A stretch of DNA of 64,000 nucleotides from Myxococcota bacterium (GCA_963169915.1 CAUJEM010000035.1:47590-111589), one strand, 5' to 3'. Counted from the first letter of the stretch, positions 43,209-54,047 are shown. The notes: generated by a model from the letters alone, not told the origin. Translations and numbers: made by a program.

Positions 43209-44155
43209 TGCGAGCGTGGGTGGCCGCGCTGCTGCTCGGCGCCTGCGCCCCGGCGCTGACGCCGGAGCGCCCGCCGCCGCGAGCGCCAGCCCTGGCGAGG
43301 CTCGAGCCCAGCGTCCCGCCGGATCTGGATCTGGTGCTGCGCGTCGATCTCGAGCGCATCCGCCAGACGCTCGGCGCGGCCAGCTTCGGCGAGCTCGCCG
43401 AGCGGCGACGGCTGGCGCCCCCTGCGAGCGACGCCGGGACGCAGCGGCTGCTCGACGCGGCCTTCGCGCGCGCGCGCTCCGTGCTCGTGGGGCTACGGCC
43501 CGGGCGGAGCTGGGAGGCGAGCGACGTGGTCGTGGTCCTCACGGGAGACTTCAGCGGGCTCGACCTTCGCCCTCGCGACGCTACGCCCCCCTGGGGCCCC
43601 CCGGCGGACCTGGGCGCCGACGTGCGCCGCCTCGACCGTCGGCTCCAGCCGCGCCAGCACCCGCGCAACACCCCGGCCAGGCTCTACCTGCTCGGCACAC
43701 GGACGCTCATCTTCATCAGCGAGGCGGAGCTCGACGCCGCCGAGCGCCTGTACGAGATCGGGACCTCCGATCGACCGCTCGAGCCGCCCGCGCGCGGAGC
43801 CCTGAGCGCCGTCGCCCGCGGCCGGCTGCTCGCCGACGGCGCCGAGCGGCGCTTCCCTCGGCTGGCGGGGCTGCTCTCGGAGACCGTCCGCATGGAGGCG
43901 CACGCCGACGTGGGGGCTCGTGGCTTGGAGGCCGCCCTCGAGCTCGAGCTCGGCGACGCGCAGGCGGCCGAGGCGCTACGAGGCCCCCTCGAGACGCTCC
44001 AGGGCAGCGCCACTGCCGCGGACGGAGCGCTCGCCGACTTCGTGGCGGCGGCCTCGGTAGACCTCATCGGCAACACCTGGACGGCGCGCTGGGACGTCCC
44101 CCTCGCTCGGCTCGGGCCGCTGGCCCTGTGCCTCTTCGACGACGTGGGCTGCTGA
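43205..44155 (+). CDS. Lipoprotein of unknown function, second DUF3352-like layout
   Basis: The 316-residue precursor starts with a short signal and lipobox LLGAC (Cys14). LDLVLRVDLERIRQTL, ARSVLVGLRPG and DVVVVLTGDFSGLD recall the corresponding positions of the neighbours at 40136 and 44186. No catalytic motif is visible. The two adjacent ATG codons at 43205 and 43208 overlap the cmk stop. The product is probably periplasmic, anchored to a membrane by lipid. Confidence 0.55.
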   Translation: MMRAWVAALLLGACAPALTPERPPPRAPALARLEPSVPPDLDLVLRVDLERIRQTLGAASFGELAERRRLAPPASDAGTQRLLDAAFARARSVLVGLRPGRSWEASDVVVVLTGDFSGLDLRPRDATPPWGPPADLGADVRRLDRRLQPRQHPRNTPARLYLLGTRTLIFISEAELDAAERLYEIGTSDRPLEPPARGALSAVARGRLLADGAERRFPRLAGLLSETVRMEAHADVGARGLEAALELELGDAQAAEALRGPLETLQGSATAADGALADFVAAASVDLIGNTWTARWDVPLARLGPLALCLFDDVGC

Positions 44156-44172
44156 GCGGCGCCCGCCAGTGC

Positions 44173-44178
44173 TAAGCC
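44173..44178 (+). promoter_or_regulatory. Candidate -10 hexamer (TAAGCC)
   Basis: TAAGCC ends 7 nt before the GTG at 44186, in a 30-bp gap. It would give this gene its own start point downstream of the cmk operon. Confidence 0.35.
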
Positions 44179-44185
44179 TGCCGCC

Positions 44186-45157
44186 GTGACGACGCCCTCC
44201 TCCGCGCGCGCTGGGCTCTCCTCTCGTTGGGTGCTGGGCGTGTTCTTGCTCTCCCTGCTGGCCGCCATGGGAGGCGCCGTGTACGTCTACGCGCGCTTCG
44301 TGCAGTACGACAAGATCGCCGCGCGGCACTTGCCACCGGACACCCGGGTCGCCGCTCGGATCTTCGTCGAGCACCGCCACTTGCTGCTGCCGGCGCGCAG
44401 TCACCTGCTCCCGCTGCTCGAGCAGGTCGGGCGTAGCCCCGGCGCCGCCTCGCCCCGGTCGCGGGTGTACCGGCTCCAAGAGCGACTCGGGGTTGAGCTC
44501 GTCCGAGATCTGCGGGAGCTCGTCGTCGGGCTCGGCCCCACGGCGAGCGACTGGGTCGTGGTGCTCGCCGGCAAGTACGGGGCGCTGCCTGTCGCCGGCG
44601 GGCTGGTCGCCGTCATGAACGCCGAAGGGCTCGGGTGGAGCGCCCTCCCCGACGGCCTCGCCTGCGATCCGCGCGGCCCCTGCGTGGGACAGGCCGCCGA
44701 CGGCGCCGTCGTCATCGGCTCGAGCGCCGAGCGCGTACGAGCCGCGCTGGTGCCTCAGGACACCGCAGCACGGCTCGGGCTGCGCGAGGACGCCGCGCTC
44801 GCCCTGGCGGTCGGCTCCGCCCCCTGGCAGCGGTACGCGCCGCCCAGCCTCGTGAGGGAAGCCGAGGCCTTACCGGCGCTCCGCTCCATCCGGTCGCTGA
44901 CGGCCGCGGGCCAGCTCGCCAAGAGCTCGCTCGACCTCTCCGTGGACGTCCAGCTCGACGCCGGCGCCGACGCCGCCGCGACGGCCCAGGCGCTCGAGCG
45001 GCTCTGCGGCGCGGCGCAGCCCCTCGGCTGCCCCGCGGCGGCTCGGTTCGCCGTGCTCGAACCCACGCGCCTCCACGCCCAATTCCCCTACCCCTTCGAG
45101 ACCCTGGCGAGCCAGCTGGAGCAGCTCGCCGCGCGCGCCGGCGCCCCCTTCAATTGA
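44186..45157 (+). CDS. Membrane-anchored protein of unknown function, third DUF3352-like layout
   Basis: The 323-residue protein has one N-terminal transmembrane helix (about residues 15-36, LGVFLLSLLAAMGGAVYVY) and a large outside domain. LGVELVRDLRELVVGLGPTASDWVVVLAGKYGALP matches the pattern of the previous lipoprotein but without a lipobox. ASVxSSAERVRAAL-like and C-terminal Cys pairs (CGAAQPLGC) are present. The function is unknown. It ends immediately before the rpsA leader. Confidence 0.55.
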   Translation: MTTPSSARAGLSSRWVLGVFLLSLLAAMGGAVYVYARFVQYDKIAARHLPPDTRVAARIFVEHRHLLLPARSHLLPLLEQVGRSPGAASPRSRVYRLQERLGVELVRDLRELVVGLGPTASDWVVVLAGKYGALPVAGGLVAVMNAEGLGWSALPDGLACDPRGPCVGQAADGAVVIGSSAERVRAALVPQDTAARLGLREDAALALAVGSAPWQRYAPPSLVREAEALPALRSIRSLTAAGQLAKSSLDLSVDVQLDAGADAAATAQALERLCGAAQPLGCPAAARFAVLEPTRLHAQFPYPFETLASQLEQLAARAGAPFN

Positions 45158-45182
45158 CGATCCACGCCGGCCGCGCTAGGTG
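45154..45182 (+). promoter_or_regulatory. Promoter candidate TTGACG-N17-TAGGTG for rpsA
   Basis: TTGACG (45154-45159) overlaps the stop of the upstream gene; after 17 nt comes TAGGTG (45177-45182). A transcript would have a leader of about 100 nt before the rpsA ATG, unlike the leaderless candidates elsewhere. Confidence 0.45.
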
Positions 45183-45287
45183 AGCCGGCCCCGTGGCTCA
45201 CGGCCGCCCGCGGAGAAGTCCGCGCGTGGCCTGAACCCAGCCGCGAGGCTCCACCGTCCCACGCCCTCGAAAGGCCCCCTAGCCCCC

Positions 45288-47024
<1,737 letters not shown>

Positions 47025-47074
47025 GCCCAACCCTGCTCGGGCGCGCTCCAGCCGGGGCGCGCCCACCCGCCGAG

Positions 47075-47109
47075 CGACGGGCTCCCCTGCGGAGCCCGTC
47101 GTACTTTTT
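47075..47109 (+). terminator. Rho-independent terminator of rpsA
   Basis: An 11-bp perfect stem (CGACGGGCTCC / GGAGCCCGTCG) with loop CCTGC is followed by TACTTTTT. It is the clearest intrinsic terminator seen in the window and lies 50 bp after the rpsA stop. Confidence 0.9.
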
Positions 47110-47120
47110 GTGCCAGACGA

Positions 47121-47148
47121 TTGCGCCCCTCGGCGCTTCACGTAGCGT
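47121..47148 (+). promoter_or_regulatory. Promoter candidate TTGCGC-N16-TAGCGT
   Basis: TTGCGC (47121-47126) and TAGCGT (47143-47148) follow the rpsA terminator and end 7 nt before the GTG at 47156. Confidence 0.4.
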
Positions 47149-47155
47149 TGGCCCC

Positions 47156-48439
47156 GTGGGCGCCGAAGTGTCGCGTGGCTGGACTCGCTCGCGGGTCATC
47201 TTCTTGGGGATCTCAGCCGCCGTGGCGCTCGGGATCCTGTGGGCAGCGGCGGAGGTGCTGCTGCCCTTCGTGCTCGCCATCGTCATCGCCTACGTGCTCA
47301 CCCCGCTCGTGGCGTGGGCCGAGCAGCGGCGGGTGCCGCGCAGCGTGGCGATCCTCCTCGTGTACGTGACGACCTTCGGGGGCCTCTACCTCGCCATCGC
47401 CACGATGGCGCCACGGGTCATCGAAGAGACCATCAAGCTGAGCCGGGAGGCGCCCGTGACGGCGCGCCAGCTCGCCGAAGAGCACGGCCCCAAGGTCGAA
47501 GCCTGGGTGCGGCGCTTGACGCCAAAGGGCGAGGAGTCGGACCCCGGGCCTCCCCCACCCGCCTTCGAGCTTCATCCACGCCCGGGGGGCGGCTTCGACG
47601 TCCACCTGGGCGAGGGCCTCACGCTCAATCAAGACGGCGACAAGGGCTGGCGGCTCGGCGCGGTCACGCAACGAGAGGAAGCCTTCAGCCTACAGCGCGC
47701 GCTGGACGCCGGGCTCGAGCAGTCCATCGCCTTCGCCAAGGGTAACCTGCTCGAGATCGTCCGGGTGGGGCAGCTCATCGTGAGCAAGCTGTCGCGTGGG
47801 ATCTTCCTGCTGTTCATGACGCTCATGGTCGCCGGCTACCTGATGCACACGCGAGAGAGCGTCCTGGCGTTCTTCCGCTCACTACCGCCGGTCAGCGCGC
47901 GCCCCAGCTTCGACCGCCTCCTGCGGCGCATCGACCGAGGGCTCTCCGGGGTCGTGCGCGGGCAGCTGCTGATTTGCCTCGTCAACGGCGCCCTGTCTGC
48001 CATCGGCTTCGCGCTCTTCGGGCTCAAGTACTGGCCCATCCTCGCCATCGTGGCGGGGGTGGGCAGCATCATCCCCATCTTCGGCGCCATCCTCAGCACG
48101 GTCCCGGCGGTGGTGGTCGGCCTCACTCAGGCGCCGCTCACGGCGGTGTGGGTGCTGCTCTGGATCCTCGGCATCCACCAGGTGGAGGCCAACTACCTCA
48201 ACCCGAAGATCATCGGGACGGCCGCGCGCATCCACCCCGTGCTGGTGGTCTTTGCGCTGCTCGTGGGGGAGCACTTCTTCGGCCTGTGGGGGGCCTTGTT
48301 CGCGGTGCCCGTCCTGTCGCTGCTCCTCAGCCTCTTCCAGCACTTCCGCTACGAGTCCATGCCGGACATGCCTCCGGACAGCCTGCTGCCGGCCCCCCCC
48401 ACGCGGCGTCATGACGACCCCGTGCTCGACAAGCCTTGA
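47156..48439 (+). CDS. AI-2E family permease
   Basis: The 427-residue membrane protein belongs to the AI-2E (TqsA/PerM) family: three N-terminal helices, then a soluble insert of about 100 residues (90-200) containing a Pro-rich section, and a C-terminal block of five helices with GQLLICLVNGALSAIGFALFG, LPVxGxIIPIFGAILSTVPA and QVEANYLNPKIIGTAARIHP. Family members export small molecules or act as Na+/H+ antiporters; the substrate here is unknown. The GTG at 47156 is favoured by the promoter spacing. It follows the rpsA terminator. Confidence 0.85.
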   Translation: MGAEVSRGWTRSRVIFLGISAAVALGILWAAAEVLLPFVLAIVIAYVLTPLVAWAEQRRVPRSVAILLVYVTTFGGLYLAIATMAPRVIEETIKLSREAPVTARQLAEEHGPKVEAWVRRLTPKGEESDPGPPPPAFELHPRPGGGFDVHLGEGLTLNQDGDKGWRLGAVTQREEAFSLQRALDAGLEQSIAFAKGNLLEIVRVGQLIVSKLSRGIFLLFMTLMVAGYLMHTRESVLAFFRSLPPVSARPSFDRLLRRIDRGLSGVVRGQLLICLVNGALSAIGFALFGLKYWPILAIVAGVGSIIPIFGAILSTVPAVVVGLTQAPLTAVWVLLWILGIHQVEANYLNPKIIGTAARIHPVLVVFALLVGEHFFGLWGALFAVPVLSLLLSLFQHFRYESMPDMPPDSLLPAPPTRRHDDPVLDKP

Positions 48440-48470
48440 AACCCCCGGCGTAGCGGCACATACCGCCGTC

Positions 48471-49415
48471 GTGGCCAGCGACCGACGCCCCTCCCCGAGA
48501 ACCTCCAAGCCCTCCAGCGCGCCCGCCGCTCGTCGCGGCCAGCCTGGGCCGAGCGCCAGCGCCCCGGAGGTGCCGGATCCTTTCGGACCAGCGCAGCGCA
48601 AGCAGCTGCTCCTCCGCCTGGGGCTGCCGGTCGCCGCGGTCTGGCTCATCGGCGGGCTCATCGCGGGGGTGGCCCAGAGCAGCGCGGTGCGCTGGAGCGC
48701 GCTCGCGGTCCCCCTGCTGGCGAGCCTCGTCGTGCTCGGGCTCCTGCTCTACGTGGCGCGGCAGGCCAAGAAGGCGCGGGGCGTGGCGAACATCCTGCGC
48801 GGGGTCGAGACCTCGGAGGATCGGCAGGCGGCGCTCGCGCGGCTCGACGCCGACTACAAGGGCACGGATCCAGCTGCCGTCTTCGCCAAGGCGCAGCTCT
48901 TGATGCAAGACGACCCTCGGCAGGCGCTCGCGGAGCTCGAGAAGATCGACCTCGGGAAGGTGCTCGCTCCCGTGGCGGACGAGGCCCGCGCCCAGCGCGC
49001 CATGCTGCACCTGATGCTCGGGGAGGTCAGTCCGGCGAGGCAGCTCGCCGACGGCGTGGGGCTCAACCGCCACGACGACGCCCGGACGCGCGCGATGCTC
49101 AGCGCGGTGGTCGCCGAGGCCTGGGCGCGCAGCGGCGACGCCAAGAAGGCCCAAGACACCCTGGCGCTGTTCGATCCGGAGGAGGGGGCGCTCGCCCCGG
49201 TGCGCCCCCAGCTCTACCGCGCGCTCGCCTTCACGGCGGCTCACGTGAACGACGTGAAGGCCATGCGGCGGGCGCTGCGCAAGCTCGCCGCCCAAGACGC
49301 GCGCATCCTCGGGGGTTTCCTGATGAAGCGCACCCATCCGCTGCTCCAGAGGGAGGCCAAGCGCCTCCTGGAGCAGTCCGGCGCGGTGCAGCGCCGCGTC
49401 CAGGTCCAGCGCTAG
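48471..49415 (+). CDS. Membrane protein with TPR-like cytoplasmic or periplasmic domain
   Basis: The 314-residue protein has a Pro/Ser/Ala-rich N-terminal stretch of about 50 residues, two closely spaced membrane helices (about 55-76 and 83-103) and a helical, TPR-like C-terminal domain (ALARLDADYKGTDPAAVFAKAQLLM and later repeats). It has no enzymatic motif. A scaffolding role in the envelope is a guess. The GTG is 31 bp after the AI-2E gene; it may share that transcript. Confidence 0.55.
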   Translation: MASDRRPSPRTSKPSSAPAARRGQPGPSASAPEVPDPFGPAQRKQLLLRLGLPVAAVWLIGGLIAGVAQSSAVRWSALAVPLLASLVVLGLLLYVARQAKKARGVANILRGVETSEDRQAALARLDADYKGTDPAAVFAKAQLLMQDDPRQALAELEKIDLGKVLAPVADEARAQRAMLHLMLGEVSPARQLADGVGLNRHDDARTRAMLSAVVAEAWARSGDAKKAQDTLALFDPEEGALAPVRPQLYRALAFTAAHVNDVKAMRRALRKLAAQDARILGGFLMKRTHPLLQREAKRLLEQSGAVQRRVQVQR

Positions 49416-49431
49416 GCCGAGGCGGAGCCCC

Positions 49432-49461
49432 TTGACCTCACGCGCCCCTCCTGGCTAGCTG
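49432..49461 (+). promoter_or_regulatory. Promoter candidate TTGACC-N18-TAGCTG, leaderless
   Basis: TTGACC (49432-49437), an 18-nt spacer and TAGCTG (49456-49461) end 6 nt before the GTG at 49468. The geometry is identical to the promoter at 19314-19343. Confidence 0.55.
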
Positions 49462-49467
49462 GGCGAC

Positions 49468-49926
49468 GTGCATCGCGCCCTGCGCCCTCTCGCCCTCGCT
49501 CTGCTCCCGCTGTCGCTCGCGCTCGTCGCGGTGGCGGCGGCCGACGACCGCCAACGCGCGGAGGCCAGCCTCGCCCGCCTCGCGGCGGCGCCCAGCGGCT
49601 CCGCCGTCGCCGCGGAGCCCATCGCGCGAGCACGGCAGGCGCTCGCGCGCGGTGACGACGCGCGGCAGCGCGGCGCGCGGCTGCACGCCGGCTTGTACGA
49701 CGCCCTCGGCCGAGAGTGGGCGGAGCTCGGGGTGGATCTCGTGCGCGCCACCGACGCCGAGCGCAGCGCCGACGCCCTCGAGGACCAGCTCCAGCAGCTC
49801 GCGGAGGAGACGTCGCGCGCCAAGGCGCGCCTCGAAGACGCCGCGGCCCGCGAGGGGCGCGCGCTCGAGGCGCTCGAGGCGCTCGAAGCGCCTGCCCCCG
49901 CCAGCTCACGGGAGGCTCGCCCATGA
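49468..49926 (+). CDS. Secreted coiled-coil protein
   Basis: The 152-residue precursor has a signal peptide ending near VAVAAA; the mature part is almost entirely charged helix, with a likely coiled coil from about residue 85 to 140 (SADALEDQLQQLAEETSRAKARLEDAA). It ends four bases inside the start of the next gene, a lipoprotein with a similar helical section, so the two are likely co-expressed and may interact. There is no recognised family. Confidence 0.6.
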   Translation: MHRALRPLALALLPLSLALVAVAAADDRQRAEASLARLAAAPSGSAVAAEPIARARQALARGDDARQRGARLHAGLYDALGREWAELGVDLVRATDAERSADALEDQLQQLAEETSRAKARLEDAAAREGRALEALEALEAPAPASSREARP

Positions 49927-51020
49927 GCCGCCGCGGCGTCGGATGGCTGCTCGCCGGGGTGCTCACGCTCGGCTGTGGGGCGGCGCCGCGCTCTCGCGCG
50001 CTGCTGGAGCTGGACGCCCTCCGCGCGACGCCGGCCAGCCAGGAGGCGGAGCGGCTCGCCCCGCAGGCCTTCGCCCGCGCCGAGCAGCTCCGCGGCTCCG
50101 CCGAGGACGCCCAGCGCGAGGGGGATCCGGAAGCAGCCCGCGTGCTGGCGGAGCACGCGGCGGCGGCCTACCAGCGCGCGTTCATTCTGGCCCGCTTGGC
50201 GCGCGCCGAGGAGCGACGCACGCGCGCCGAGCAGGAGCTCACGGACGCGCGGCGCGCCTTCGCCAAGCTGGAGGCGGCGCGCGTCACCGCCACCGCGGCG
50301 GCGGACGCGACGGAGCTCCGCGTGAAGGTGCTGCGGGACCAGCTCCCGCTGGTCGAGAGTGAGCCAGCGACCCCAGAGCGTGAGGCGGCGCGGCTGGAGG
50401 CAGCGCGCGCCCTCGCCTGGGATGCGCGGCTCTACTGCACCGCCGCCCAGCTGCTCCAGTCCGCCGAGCCCAGCCTGCCCACGAAGCTCGGCGCCTTGGA
50501 CACCCTCGACGCGGCGCTCTCGAAGCGCCCCACCGCGACGCCCATCGACGAGGCGCTCCGCCTCCGCTCGGGCTGCCTCGCAGAGCTGACGCAAGCCCGC
50601 CGAGCCGCGAGCGCGCGGTCCCCCGCGGAGGGCGTCGCGGACCAGCTCCTCAGCGAGCTCAGCGCCGTCCCCGAGCTCGAGCCCTCCCGCGACGAGCGAG
50701 GCGTGGTGGTGACGCTCCGGGGGCTCTTCGCGGGGCCGCGCCTCAGCGCGGAGGGTGCTCGGCTCGTCGCCAGCTTGGGGCGGACGGCCAAGGCCCATCC
50801 CCGCTTCCCCGTGCTGGTGCTCCTCCACTCCAGCGGGGCGGCGGGCGCCGTGGACGCCGAGCGAGGCCAGCGGCTGCTCGCAGCGCTGCGCGCCGAAGGC
50901 GCCGAGCACCTGGAGCTACGGCAGGCCAGCGGCGCACGCCCCCTGCTGCCACCACGCCGCACCGGCGCCGCGGCCTACAACGAGCGCGTCGAGCTCGTGT
51001 TCGTCTCCCCCACCAACTGA
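49923..51020 (+). CDS. Lipoprotein with coiled-coil (DUF4398-like) and OmpA-like C-terminal domain
   Basis: The 365-residue precursor has lipobox TLGC (Cys18). Residues about 25-130 form a DUF4398-like helical region with AEQLRGSAEDAQREGD repeats, and a coiled coil follows to about 160. The C-terminal 115 residues (GVVVTLRGLFAG, LSAEGARLVASLG, YNERVELVFV) look like an OmpA/MotB domain. The Asp-Arg pair that binds peptidoglycan in OmpA is poorly preserved, so anchoring to the wall is uncertain. The ATG overlaps the upstream stop. Confidence 0.65.
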   Translation: MSRRGVGWLLAGVLTLGCGAAPRSRALLELDALRATPASQEAERLAPQAFARAEQLRGSAEDAQREGDPEAARVLAEHAAAAYQRAFILARLARAEERRTRAEQELTDARRAFAKLEAARVTATAAADATELRVKVLRDQLPLVESEPATPEREAARLEAARALAWDARLYCTAAQLLQSAEPSLPTKLGALDTLDAALSKRPTATPIDEALRLRSGCLAELTQARRAASARSPAEGVADQLLSELSAVPELEPSRDERGVVVTLRGLFAGPRLSAEGARLVASLGRTAKAHPRFPVLVLLHSSGAAGAVDAERGQRLLAALRAEGAEHLELRQASGARPLLPPRRTGAAAYNERVELVFVSPTN

Positions 51021-51112
51021 GGGGCTCTCCCCTCGGGGCGCCGCGCGCCCTGGGCTGGACGCTGCCGTGGATGCTGTCACGATGGAGTCGAGCCCCGTGA
51101 GGGAGCAGCCCG

Positions 51113-52219
51113 ATGCGAGAGTCGTTCTACGGTGAGAAGGTGATCTGGAGAGGCCAGGCGGAGGTCGTAGAGCCCCCACTGCTCTGGCGTCTCACCACCG
51201 GCGTGTTCGCGGTCTTCGCCATCGTCCTGGTCTGCTTCGCCGCGGTCAGCGCCCTCACCTTGGGAGCCTCGGCGACCCCCTCGCTCAGCTTGGCGTTCGC
51301 GGCCGCGGCCCTGGCGCTCGCGAGCCGCCAGGTGCCTCGCTGGTGGATCGCCGGGCTCCGCTACACCGTCACCGAGGGACACGTCATCGTCCAGCACGGG
51401 CGCTTCCGCCGCACCATGGACCGCTACACGGTGAGCTACGCGCGCATCTCCTGGAGCCAGCGCTACCCGGGGTGCGGTGACGTGGAGCTCGTCCGTGCGG
51501 TCCCGATGGGAGCGCTCTCCCGCCGGCTCCGCCTACGGCTCCGAGGGGTCACCGCGCCCGCGCGGGTGTGGTCGATCGTCCGCGGGATGGACGCGCTCAC
51601 TCCAGTGGGACACGGGCAGCTCAGGGAGCGGCTCGACGCCGGAGAGCAGCTCCTCTGGTCGGCTCGCCCTCACGCGCACTGGCGCAGCTGGCTGCCGAGC
51701 GGACGGCGAGAGCGCAGCCTGGTCGCGCTGTCCACGCTGCTGCTCGGCGCTGGCGGCGTCCTGGTCGCCAAGGGTTGGCCAGCGCTGTGGCGGCTCCACA
51801 CCGCCGGGCTGCCCCTCCACTCCGTAGGCTTCGTCGGGCTCGCGCTCGGCCAGACGCTCACCGTGGGGCTGCTCGCGGCCATCGCCTGGATCGTCGTCTC
51901 GAGCACGCTCGTCGCGCGCGCCAGGCTCACCCACGACACGCAGTACCTCATCACGGACAAGCGCGTGCTCATCCAGCGCGGTCAGGAGGAGCTCTACGTC
52001 GAGCGCGGGAGGATCGTCGAGGTGGTCGAGGCGCCCGCGCCCGGGGGCCTGCGTGACCTCTTCTTCGTCCTCGACGGGCCGAGGGCGCGCGCGCTCGCGA
52101 CGAGCGGCGCCTTCCGTGAGGCCGACCGGGAGCCCGAGCTGGCGCCGGTCTTCGAGGGCGTGCTCGACGTGGAGGGCGTGAGCCGAGCCCTGGCGTGCTC
52201 ACCGAAGCACGCGGGCTAA
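51113..52219 (+). CDS. Membrane protein with two bPH2-like (YdbS/YdbT) domains
   Basis: The 368-residue protein appears to be a tandem duplication: each half has two membrane helices (about 25-65 and 210-265) followed by a bPH2-type beta domain (YTVTEGHVIVQHGRFRRTMDRYTVSY and YLITDKRVLIQRGQEELYVERGRIVEV). Bacterial PH-like proteins of this type are integral membrane proteins of unknown function, sometimes stress related. GGGAG lies upstream of the ATG. It is convergent with the TPR gene at 52216; the stops share bases. Confidence 0.7.
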   Translation: MRESFYGEKVIWRGQAEVVEPPLLWRLTTGVFAVFAIVLVCFAAVSALTLGASATPSLSLAFAAAALALASRQVPRWWIAGLRYTVTEGHVIVQHGRFRRTMDRYTVSYARISWSQRYPGCGDVELVRAVPMGALSRRLRLRLRGVTAPARVWSIVRGMDALTPVGHGQLRERLDAGEQLLWSARPHAHWRSWLPSGRRERSLVALSTLLLGAGGVLVAKGWPALWRLHTAGLPLHSVGFVGLALGQTLTVGLLAAIAWIVVSSTLVARARLTHDTQYLITDKRVLIQRGQEELYVERGRIVEVVEAPAPGGLRDLFFVLDGPRARALATSGAFREADREPELAPVFEGVLDVEGVSRALACSPKHAG

Positions 52220-53229
52220 GGCGCGGGAGCGCCGGCCTGCCTCGCGCGCGCGCCCCTGCCGAGCCGCCGCTCGAGGGCGCGCAGCTCCCGGGCGAGGGCG
52301 CGCCGACGAGCGCGGGCGTGGCCCGCCCAAGGGGCCGCCGCGTCCGCCTCCAGGTAGCGTGACCAGTGGCGCGCGGCCTGCTCCAGGCCTTGCCGTCGCG
52401 CCTCCGGCTGCTCCTGGAGCCTGGCCTGAGCGAGCGCGGCCAGCGCACGATAGTAGTGCACCTCGTACGGTGGGATGAAGAACACGGACGGCAGATCGAG
52501 CGCGCTGTCGATGCTGGGGTGGACGCGGATGGCGTTGCCCGCGCTCATGGCGCGCAGCGCCGCGGGAAGATCCCCGCTGCGCTCCAGCGCGACGCCGAGG
52601 CCATAGTACGCCAGCGCGACGAGCGCGGGTGAGCGAGCCACGGTGAGGGCCGCTCGATAGTCCGCGAGGGCGGCCTCGAGCTGGCCGAGCGTCATGTGCG
52701 CCTCTCCACGGTTGAGCAGCACGTTGGCCCGCGCCTCGGGCTCCCAGGTGAGCTCCAGCGCGGCGTCGTAGGCGTCACGCGCGCAGCCCGGATCGCCCAG
52801 CTTGTCGCAGGCGATCGCCAGGTTGAACCAGGCGCGCGCCGCCTCGGGCGCCTCGGGCTCGCGCGCGAGCGCCGCCGTGAGCACCCTTCGCGCCTCACCC
52901 CAGCGCTCCACTTCCCGGTCCACGAGCAGCTCCCCGAGAAAGAACGCCAGGCGGGGGTCTCCCTCCCGCTCCACCCGCCCCAGGTGCAAGAGCGCCAGAC
53001 CAGCGAGGGTGAAGCGGCGAGGCAGGGCCGGATCCACGCTCGCCGCCACGGAGGCGCGCGCCAGCATCCCCTCGACGGCGACGAGCAAGGCCTGCGTCTG
53101 GACGGCGCGCGGCTCGCGCGCCCGCGCCCACCAGGTCGGTTGAGCGCGCAGGCTGGGCGCCACGCACAGCGTGGACGCCAGCAGCGCGAGCGCAGCGACG
53201 CTCACCGGGGCCGAGCGTGGTGCGCCCAC
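52216..53229 (-). CDS. Secreted TPR-repeat protein
   Basis: The 337-residue precursor has a signal peptide cleaved near LRAQP and several tetratricopeptide repeats, the clearest being PEAARAWFNLAIACDKLGDPGCARDAYDAALEL and ARANVLLNRGEAHMTLGQLEAALADYRAALTV. TPRs mediate protein-protein contact, here outside the cytoplasm. GGAGG lies just upstream of the GTG. The gene overlaps the preceding TPR gene by 28 nt in a different frame. It is the last gene of the hisZ-purA transcription unit. Confidence 0.65.
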   Translation of the reverse strand: MGAPRSAPVSVAALALLASTLCVAPSLRAQPTWWARAREPRAVQTQALLVAVEGMLARASVAASVDPALPRRFTLAGLALLHLGRVEREGDPRLAFFLGELLVDREVERWGEARRVLTAALAREPEAPEAARAWFNLAIACDKLGDPGCARDAYDAALELTWEPEARANVLLNRGEAHMTLGQLEAALADYRAALTVARSPALVALAYYGLGVALERSGDLPAALRAMSAGNAIRVHPSIDSALDLPSVFFIPPYEVHYYRALAALAQARLQEQPEARRQGLEQAARHWSRYLEADAAAPWAGHARARRRALARELRALERRLGRGARARQAGAPAP

Positions 53230-54047
53230 GGACCACCTCCAGCCTCGAGCGCGGCCGAGAACGCGGCCCTCGCCGCGGTGCCCGCCTGCCCGCTCTGTCG
53301 CAGCGCCTCCCCGAGCCCGCCCGGCAGCGCGGCCGCGAGCCCCTCCAGCCCGAGCGCGCTCAAGCCCTGCCGCGCCGCGGGGTACTCCGCGAGCCAGGCC
53401 TCGGCCTCCGACGCACGCCCACCGAGCCGCAACACCAGGCTCCGCGCGAGGACGAGGGCGCCCTCGGTGCCAGGGGCACCCCGCGCGCGCCAGGCCTCCG
53501 ACAGGTAGGCGCTCGCCTCCTCCAGCGCGGTCGGACCCTCCGTGAGCAGCGCCAGCGCGGCCTCGACCCACGCCGCCGAGCGCTCCCCCGCGGGCAGCAG
53601 CGCGGCGTCGATGGCCACCTGGCGATAAGCGGCGCGAGCCGCCTCGAGCTGCCCGGTCATCAGCTCCGCGCGCGCGAGCGTGAGCGCCGCGCCAGGATCG
53701 AGGCGGAGGCGCTCGGGCGAGCGCTGCGCCTCCCTGAGCAGCGCGCGCGCCTGCGCCCACTGCCCGCGGCGCCCCGCGATCCGCGCGGCGAGCAGCGCGT
53801 TCTCTGGGCGCTCCGGGGCGAGCCGCTCGGCGCGCTCCAGGGCGGCCGCCGCGCGCGCGAGGTCAGAGCCCAAGGCGCCGTACCCGCGCGCCAGAGCGAC
53901 GCACCACGCCGCGCGTCCAGGGGAGCGCGCGCGCGCCCACAGCCGCCCGGACGGCTGCGGGGCGCAGGCGCTCGGGCGCGGGCTCGCGAGGGCGCCCAGC
54001 GACGGGGACGTCACCTGCAACAGCGCGACGACCAGGAGGGCCGTCAC
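53202..54047 (-). CDS. Secreted TPR-like protein
   Basis: The 281-residue protein has a short N-terminal hydrophobic segment (VTALLVVALLQVTSPSLGALA) as a probable signal, then Ala/Leu-rich helical repeats such as LARAAAALERAERLAPERPENALLAARI and LEAARAAYRQVAIDAALL, which look like degenerate TPRs. The GTG overlaps the purA stop (GTGA), and its 3' end overlaps the next TPR gene by 28 nt. The function is unknown; the link to purA is probably only transcriptional. Confidence 0.6.
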   Translation of the reverse strand: MTALLVVALLQVTSPSLGALASPRPSACAPQPSGRLWARARSPGRAAWCVALARGYGALGSDLARAAAALERAERLAPERPENALLAARIAGRRGQWAQARALLREAQRSPERLRLDPGAALTLARAELMTGQLEAARAAYRQVAIDAALLPAGERSAAWVEAALALLTEGPTALEEASAYLSEAWRARGAPGTEGALVLARSLVLRLGGRASEAEAWLAEYPAARQGLSALGLEGLAAALPGGLGEALRQSGQAGTAARAAFSAALEAGGGPWAHHARPR

